Origin: Auricularia sp. M13
Taxonomy: Eukaryota; Basidiomycota; Agaricomycetes; Auriculariales; Auriculariaceae
Length of the DNA stretch: 64,000 bases
NCBI GenBank assembly: GCA_037042915.1
Contig: CM073204.1
Span: 682,001-746,000, forward strand
Reading direction: 5' to 3'
The translations under genes were made by a program, and so were the position numbers. Numbering within the stretch: position 1 is the stretch's first letter; every line of letters begins with the position of its first letter. Under the pieces are notes generated by a model. It worked only from the letters and a program-made list of their open reading frames with translations. It did no database searches and had not been told where the DNA came from. Shown in pieces: positions 58,422 through 64,000 of this stretch.

Positions 58422-59776
58422 TCAATTCATCAAGACTCTCTGGAGGTGGCTGGCCGCTTTGAATACCGCGCTCTTGCCATCCACCAGGGAACCCAGCAGG
58501 ATCTGCAGCTGAATTAGCTCCCTCGACGGCGCCTTGCCATTGACCACCGTGGCCAATGCTTTCATCGAGCTGTTCACCACACGAAGAGCATCGAGGGCGA
58601 CCTGAATGGAGCATCGAAGGCGAACGCAGTGTGATTTAACCCCCCGTGCTATGTCGACGCGCTGCTGCAAAGCGGCCAGAGAGCCTGGGTGCCAAGCTGA
58701 TTTTCTGATGATGAGCGCACGTCGCTCCTCCGTGAAGGCTGTATCCCACGCCTCTGACAGCAGCTCGTGGAGGTTAAGAAGCGCAGAATGCTGCCTGTCC
58801 GCCAGGGAAACTGCTGCAGCCAATTCTGCAGCCAACGCAGTGAAGGACTGCTCTAGGCTCTGGTGAGCCTTTGAGGGCAGCGTACGCTCAGCGCAGGAGT
58901 ACATCGGCTCGATTAATCGCGCGAACACCTCGCAGACGAGAAACCCGGCGTTCAGGCGGCCAGCCTGATCATCTATTCGTTTCGCCCATGCATCATACGT
59001 CTCCTGCGTTCTGTGGCAAGAGTCAACGTTTGATATTAGCGCATAAACAGGATTTACTGCTTACTGAACAATAACGTTGTCCGCCAGACCATTCAGCTTG
59101 CGCATGCCGGATACAACCCGATCAAGGTCGCGGGTAAGGTCCGCGAACCCTTGGGTGTCGCCAGGATACAGCGCGGAAATGTTCGAGATCATGTTGCTCG
59201 AAATGGACAGCGAGAGAGCCAAAGCAGGTGGGGCAGGAGTGCCAAGGGTCTCCCATTCGTACGTGGCGCAGAGATTCACATCGTCAATGGGCCTGCCGTC
59301 GATGGAAGCTCCCTGCACAGCGCGCAGTGCGTGAACGGTGCCGCAATAAGTGGACAACAGAGGCGTCCCACAGAGGAGCTGTTTACCCTCGTGCAGAACT
59401 GAGACCATGCCCTCTCTGATGAGAAACACAATCACAACCAGCAATACCAGGCACAGGACGAAGAACCGCGCGTCGTTCCATAAGCTGGAGATAATGTGGC
59501 GAGCGTCCATCCAGAGGCTGGAGAGAAAGTAGAGCGCCATAGACTTGATGGTCTTCGCGATTGGTACGAAATAGTCCATGGCTGAGCGCTGCATGGCGCG
59601 CGCGTAGGCAAAGACGAGCAGAATAGCGACGATGATGCCGGCCACGAGCATCTCCATTGGATAAGACATGAGCACGTGGATCGCGAAGGCGATTGAAGAC
59701 GACAGAGGCTTCCACATGTCGAGCGCGTGGGCGAAAAGGCGGGAGGGGGGATTGGGACGATTGATGAGGCAGACGA
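58422..59776 (-). CDS. Membrane protein of an Agaricomycete-type orphan family
   Basis: Core exons 59776-59065 and 59010-58422 join in frame across a 54-base GTAAGC...CCACAG intron; from the Met at 59717 the product is 413 residues. Two strongly hydrophobic spans are seen: about residues 25-40 (MLVAGIIVAILLVFAYA) and 74-95 (ARFFVLCLVLLVVIVFLI). The C-terminal 250 residues are helical, with a DLTRDLDRVVSGMRKLNGLA block that fits a coiled coil facing the cytoplasm. From memory, proteins with two N-terminal membrane spans and a helical tail of this kind are frequent in mushrooms; no function is known. An upstream exon ending at a GTGAGT donor near 59810 probably supplies the true start, but its frame is not settled. 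Confidence 0.7.
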
Positions 59777-59859
59777 CTTATGAAGAGTCGCGTCTCTGAG
59801 TGGCACTCACTTGTGGCACAGCTACCTTTGTGTGTTGCCGAGCCCCCCACGTCGTAGTC

Positions 59860-62404
59860 AACATTGTCTCTGTGCAACGTGTTTGCCACTGGGTAAGAAC
59901 TCACCTGTGCCGGAGGTATCCGAAAGCTCGGATCTCCTTTCGATTATCCCGTAGGGAGTCCGCCCGTCCGGCCGTTGCGAAAAAATCTGCTTAATCCTAC
60001 TTTTTCCCCCGGGACAGTCCTGAGGTGCTGCACAGAATGAATGAACCCCTACTGAAGGCATGTTCCCAGTATCTTAAAGGTAGAATTTGGGGTAGTCCTT
60101 GCCAGTTGGCTGTGGGATGTCAGGCCTTTAAACATTGACAGTGACACTGGCAGTTTGGCAGTCCGGAGCCAATTCGGTGACAACGGAGTTGCCGCTTTAG
60201 CTAGCGACTGTCATGTCGGAGTAGAACTCGGAAATCGCGAGCATCTCCTTGAGCAGGAGAGAGGGGTCAGCACGCGCAGGGAAAGCAAGCAATCGGAGCA
60301 GAGAAGCCGTCAGAGAGTGTAAAAATGGAGCCGAGCGGAGTACAAGGTACCAACTGTACAAGGTCGTTATTTTGAAGTTCAACACAAATGCGCGACGTGC
60401 ACGCAGGGAGACTTAATAGAACAGTTTGAAATAATCACGAGGCACCAATTACGCATCCCTAGCGAACCAAGGCGCCGCGGAGCGCGCAGCGCGAAGCGTG
60501 TGACTTGTATACTAAAATATGATTCTGATTCGCCCCTTGGCGCGAAACGCAGGTGTGTCGTAGCTCCTAATTCGACAGGAACTAGCGATGGCCTGCCCAC
60601 TGCCCTATCTGCGCTGACCGCCAGGCCTCTCGGGTGCACGGAAAGCGTCGTCTACGCAGTGGGATACCGTACACGGGGTACAAACGGGTGAGAAACCCGG
60701 GAACATCGAAATCGAGCTATATAAACGTCGGGGCTTGCAGCAGGACTAACCTCATATGATCCTCGGCAGGATCATATTCCCACACTATCCCCGTCATCTC
60801 ATCACAGGGAAAACTTCCCTCTTCTCACCGATAATTGGTTTTGGTCCTCAAGGCAAGATTCAGAGTGAATATCAGGATTACTTGGATTACTGATGTGCAT
60901 GCTCGGCGGCCGCCGGCTTAAGCCGTGCCAGGTTCTGGCTACCGCCCGCCGCGTCTCAACCTACCTACCACGGTAGAGCAGTGCAGAAAAGGTTCGAAGC
61001 CATGAAGCCATGCGCGGTCCATTAACTCTTGCCCGTGGTTAGCAAGGCAAATTGGCCGCTCGTCTGGCTCACGATGTCGTCTGCGAGACGCTGACCTGGC
61101 CACTTCCTTGACCCAGCCTTTACCGGCGGGCGTCCTCCTGGTGCTACGGCTTCTGCTCTGACACACTCGGGGAGTGCATGGGCCTTGGCTTATCTTCTAT
61201 TACCCCTCTACTCGTTATGTGGCTCCTACTACTTAACGCTGCTGCTCCGAATACTGGGCTGGATATTCTATCCACCCTGAGCGGACAGGGTCGTTCTAAA
61301 GCTCGTACTTGATACTATATGCGCCTCACGCGCTCGGACTCATGGCGCGAGAGCTTGACGCGAGCTTCAATGCGTTAGTGTCGGGCATCCTCCCGATACT
61401 TGCCCCGTTCCTGGTCGCGAACCCGCTCCGTTTCTCAGTGAGGCACCTCTAGATGCCACGGAGACCTGTACGCCGGACATCGTGGTCACTGTGCCGAATC
61501 ACTCGCGCTCGCAAGCCGCGTCCTCGCGCACCACGGTGAGGCGTACTCCTCATCGTGTGGTGCCCGGCGCGCTACCCCGATTGCGAGGTCGGCCTTACGA
61601 CGATATGGACCAGGTCATCCATACCGCCGCTTCTCAGACGCCCATGCAAATATGCTGCAGCGCTGCGTGCCGTGACAGACTGTCCAAGCGATGTGGACAA
61701 TTTGTAGGTCCACAATCCGCGCTCGAGCGCAGGTTGTGGATGCCCACGCCAACCATCGGCGTCACGGTGGGTGCCTTTGTACGCCGCATCAGCAGCTATG
61801 AAGAGAGTTGATAAGGACCGCAAGACGGTGTTCGAGGCGTGTGTCGGGTGCGCTGTTTCCCAATGCCTAGCGCCCTCTAGCGCGTACAGGATCGTGTGGA
61901 CCTGTCCCTGCACTGCGCCAGCCCATGTCTAATACGCGCTCTCGGCCTACCTACCTGCTACCGCCGCCCAATATGCGCGCGCGTCAAGGCGTCGTTTACG
62001 GGGCAGAATCTGCGTAGGCCATGAGCGGAACGAGCTAAGCAATTTACGGGGCCGATTTTGTCATGTCGCATGTAAGATCGCCAAGACCTGCAACGAACCC
62101 TCGCATGCGGCTCTATCACCTATGACAATTGCCGAATAAGCTCTTGCATGTTGCGTACCCCCAAGCCCCGGCCGAGCAATTCTGGCGGCAAAGTACGAGT
62201 AGTACCCATGTATAGAACGTATTTGGGGTTATGTCGACGAGCTCTAAGAACGTTAAAGGGTCAGATGAAGATGACAAGGTGCATGTACAGCAATCGACAT
62301 GCTAGGCCAGATTGTGCAGAAAAATATCACTATATTTTTTGTTGTGGACAATGTCGAACCCTTGGGAGCCGCTGACTGCCGAGCACGGCGCTACGATGCC
62401 ATTT
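59860..62404. other. Long region without a supported gene
   Basis: A minus-strand frame from 60061 (MPSVGVHSFCAAPQDC) may be the 5' exon of the membrane protein gene below it, ending at a GTGAGT donor near 59906. Further on, open frames at 61166-60939, 61482-61811 and 61913-61572 overlap on both strands and are Arg/Ala/Ser-rich, as expected by chance at this GC content. Nothing else is supported. Confidence 0.35.
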
Positions 62405-62810
62405 CTACTGCCCCTTTTTGACCAAGGTGATCTCCTTTAGCGCCTTCTTCCTTGCGTCGTCAAGCCTGTCCTCAAGCTGTTTGGTAAAGTCGGCGTAAGT
62501 CATCTAGGGTATGATCAATTCGCGTATATCCTAATGAGCTATTACGCACCTCAACCCCCCTCGCCACGATCAGGTCATTTGGACCAATGAGCTCGGGGTT
62601 GACGGTCTGACTCTGCCCAGATACATAAGCAGAAGTAGGTGATGGCTGCTCGACGGATCCGCTATTCTGCACTACCATTAATCTGCGATCCTTGTACAAG
62701 AATATCGAATATCCTCGGACCTGTGCAGTATTGTCGGGCACGTACGGAACAACCAAGTGCTGATTGAGCTTGGTCAGCGGAAACTCGTATATATGTGTCC
62801 TGGGGTCCAT
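62405..62810 (-). CDS. Small conserved-looking protein, 2 exons, 119 residues
   Basis: Exon 1 62810-62550 and exon 2 62503-62405 are joined across a 46-base intron (GTGCGT...CCCTAG) and end in TAG. The N-terminal part is mixed beta-like (HLVVPYVPDNTAQVRGYSIF). The C-terminal exon is a charged helix (TKQLEDRLDDARKKALKEI) too short to show as an ORF. No signal or membrane segment. It is divergent from the WD40-like gene at 62927, 116 bases away. Family not recognised. Confidence 0.65.
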
Positions 62811-62926
62811 GAGTGTGTCGACACGTATACTTGGGTGGGAGTCAAAGTGAAGGAGCAGCCGCAATGTTCCGACGACGGACAAAGGAAGCTTCCCGTTTTC
62901 CTACCTGCCTGCCTACCTCCTCCACG
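62811..62926. promoter_or_regulatory. Shared divergent promoter region
   Basis: A 116-base gap between two outward-facing starts, with a CTACCTGCCTGCCTACCTCC run before the plus-strand ATG. No TATA box seen. Shared control is inferred from the spacing alone. Confidence 0.4.
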
Positions 62927-64000
62927 ATGACGGACCAAACCCTCAAATATACTCGCACGCATTTACTGCGGCAACAACAACCAGCTGTGACCGCTCTGGC
63001 CCTTCAGCCGAACGGGCAGCTCCTTGCTGTATGCCACGAGCCCACGCCAGACCTCAATATAACGCTTTGGAAGCTCGGCGCCTCCAGCGGAGACATTGTG
63101 TTCACGATGAAGCTTCCTTTCCAAGCTACATCAGTGGTTTGGCCCGTTGATGGCCTTGGTGCAGCTTTCTTCGGGCACGGAGACGCAATAATGATTATGC
63201 TCGCCTGCGAGAAGGTCCGTATGGGCGCCCCCTGCCATTTATTTGCATTTGACTATTATCTTAGAAGAAAGTCAAGATCGCGCTTGCGGAATTTTGGGGT
63301 CAAAACGTACTTGCGGTGGCTTTCCGCAAGGAGCACTACGACCATCGCCTCGCGGTCGCGTCCAGCACTGGAATTATCATTACCGAGATCACAGGTGGTA
63401 AGTTCTGTCGATTTCAGGCGCGACGGCAGATTCAAATTTGGCTTAGGAGGCACTAAATATAAGCATCTGCTGCACATGGAGCACCATACAGACGCTGCTC
63501 AGCCGGTCGCACTGTCTTGGGACAAGGACGAAGCAGGCGGGAATATTCTATGGGCTGCCTATCACGATGGCTCTGTAATGTGAGTGCGCTGTAGCATGCT
63601 AGATCGTGTGACAGGTGCAGGCTCTGATTGACGACCCTTGTTATAGGCAAAGCAACGCAGATACGGGAAATCGTACTGTGCGGATCAGCGCTCAGGGTCG
63701 GATGCCTACGTCTGTTTCTATCTTCAAGCTTTGGCCATTGCTCACGCGTCGCTAGAACTTGGGCATCATTTTCGTACAACCGCCTCGCAGCCATCGACAC
63801 CTTAAGCCGTCTATTTATGTATGATTTGGCTGTCAATGGTCAGTCCATGCTACTTTCCAAGGATGTCAGCTACGCATGTTTTGCACACGGTGGCGCGGCA
63901 CTCCTCCATGGGAGCGGCGCATCTATAGTTGTGTCCGATGTCCAAGACGGTGATTGCATCGCGAATATTGAGGATACCGGTGAGGATTTCGAGAGGCCGA
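62927..64000 (+). CDS. WD40-like protein, 5' part (runs off window)
   Basis: ATG at 62927. Exons 62927-63214, 63265-63397 and 63447-63579 join in frame through 50-, 49- and 67-base introns, the next exon starting at 63647. A later in-frame segment (about 63790-63980) ends at a G|GTGAGG donor near the window edge. WD40-type strands are visible: PAVTALALQPNGQLLAVC followed by NITLWKLG, ATSVVWPVDGLGAAFFG, DHRLAVASSTGIIITEITGG and ILWAAYHDGSVM. It is therefore a beta-propeller scaffold and looks like a relative of the gene at 22732-24407. Exons between 63690 and 63790 are unresolved, and the C-terminus is outside the window, so a membrane tail cannot be checked. Confidence 0.75.

Noticed and set aside
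1-64000. CRISPR arrays, bacterial operons, riboswitches, insertion sequences
   Set aside because: No regularly spaced direct repeats or ribosome binding sites; gene structure is eukaryotic.

Overview
The window looks like nuclear DNA of a mushroom-forming basidiomycete (Agaricomycetes). It is GC-rich, and its genes are cut by many very short GT-AG introns (about 32-75 bases). It carries an intact CACTA/Tnp2 transposase of the type common in these fungi, and gene families typical of them: an RTC4-like domain protein, a Ulp1-type protease, WD40-like proteins, and fragments of an H+-ATPase-like P-type ATPase and of an MFS carrier. No gene is a simple bacterial ORF. All exon models were built by hand from splice signals and frame continuity, with no transcript support.

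Layout. 1-5 kb is decayed DNA with a ~165-base inverted repeat. 5.0-9.7 kb holds a small minus-strand gene (5048-5862), unresolved coding-like patches, and a divergent pair of intact orphan genes (7689-8641 minus, 8785-9716 plus) sharing a ~143-base promoter region. 10.2-15.4 kb holds a GC-rich repeat (family B copy 1), a truncated coiled-coil gene and an intact RTC4-like gene (13509-14692) bracketed by inverted copies of another repeat. 15.19-21.16 kb is the left arm of a ~5.97 kb near-identical inverted repeat; the right arm is 52.06-58.03 kb. 21-27 kb carries minus-strand genes: a small gene (22021-22539), a WD40-like protein with a C-terminal membrane tail (22732-24407), and a cysteine-rich protein with a C-terminal membrane tail (24974-26906). 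27-28.65 kb is a broken P-type ATPase. 29.65-31.23 kb is a Ulp1-like protease with its catalytic residues in place. 32.3-33.2 kb is repeat B copy 2. 34-37 kb is a frameshifted low-complexity gene and 37.6-39.4 kb a decayed MFS carrier. 41-46 kb is repeat B copy 3 (inverted) followed by the transposase (42110-45822). 46.1-49.6 kb is an AT-rich composite element with terminal inverted repeats, two inverted tRNA-like heads and an internal fold-back. 49.9-50.4 kb is a diverged repeat B copy. 58.4-59.8 kb is a membrane protein gene. 62.4-64 kb is a divergent pair: a 119-residue protein and the start of a second WD40-like gene that runs off the window.

The window reads as a transposon-rich accessory region in which islands of intact orphan or family genes alternate with decayed genes and at least three non-autonomous repeat families. 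The strongest novel structures are the 6 kb inverted repeat around a 31 kb core, the composite fold-back element with tRNA-like heads, and the set of intact lineage-specific genes ending in a single membrane helix, whose last exons are too short to be seen as open reading frames. I could not name the gene content of the 6 kb arms; one short stretch resembles the start of an Argonaute PIWI domain, but this is weak.
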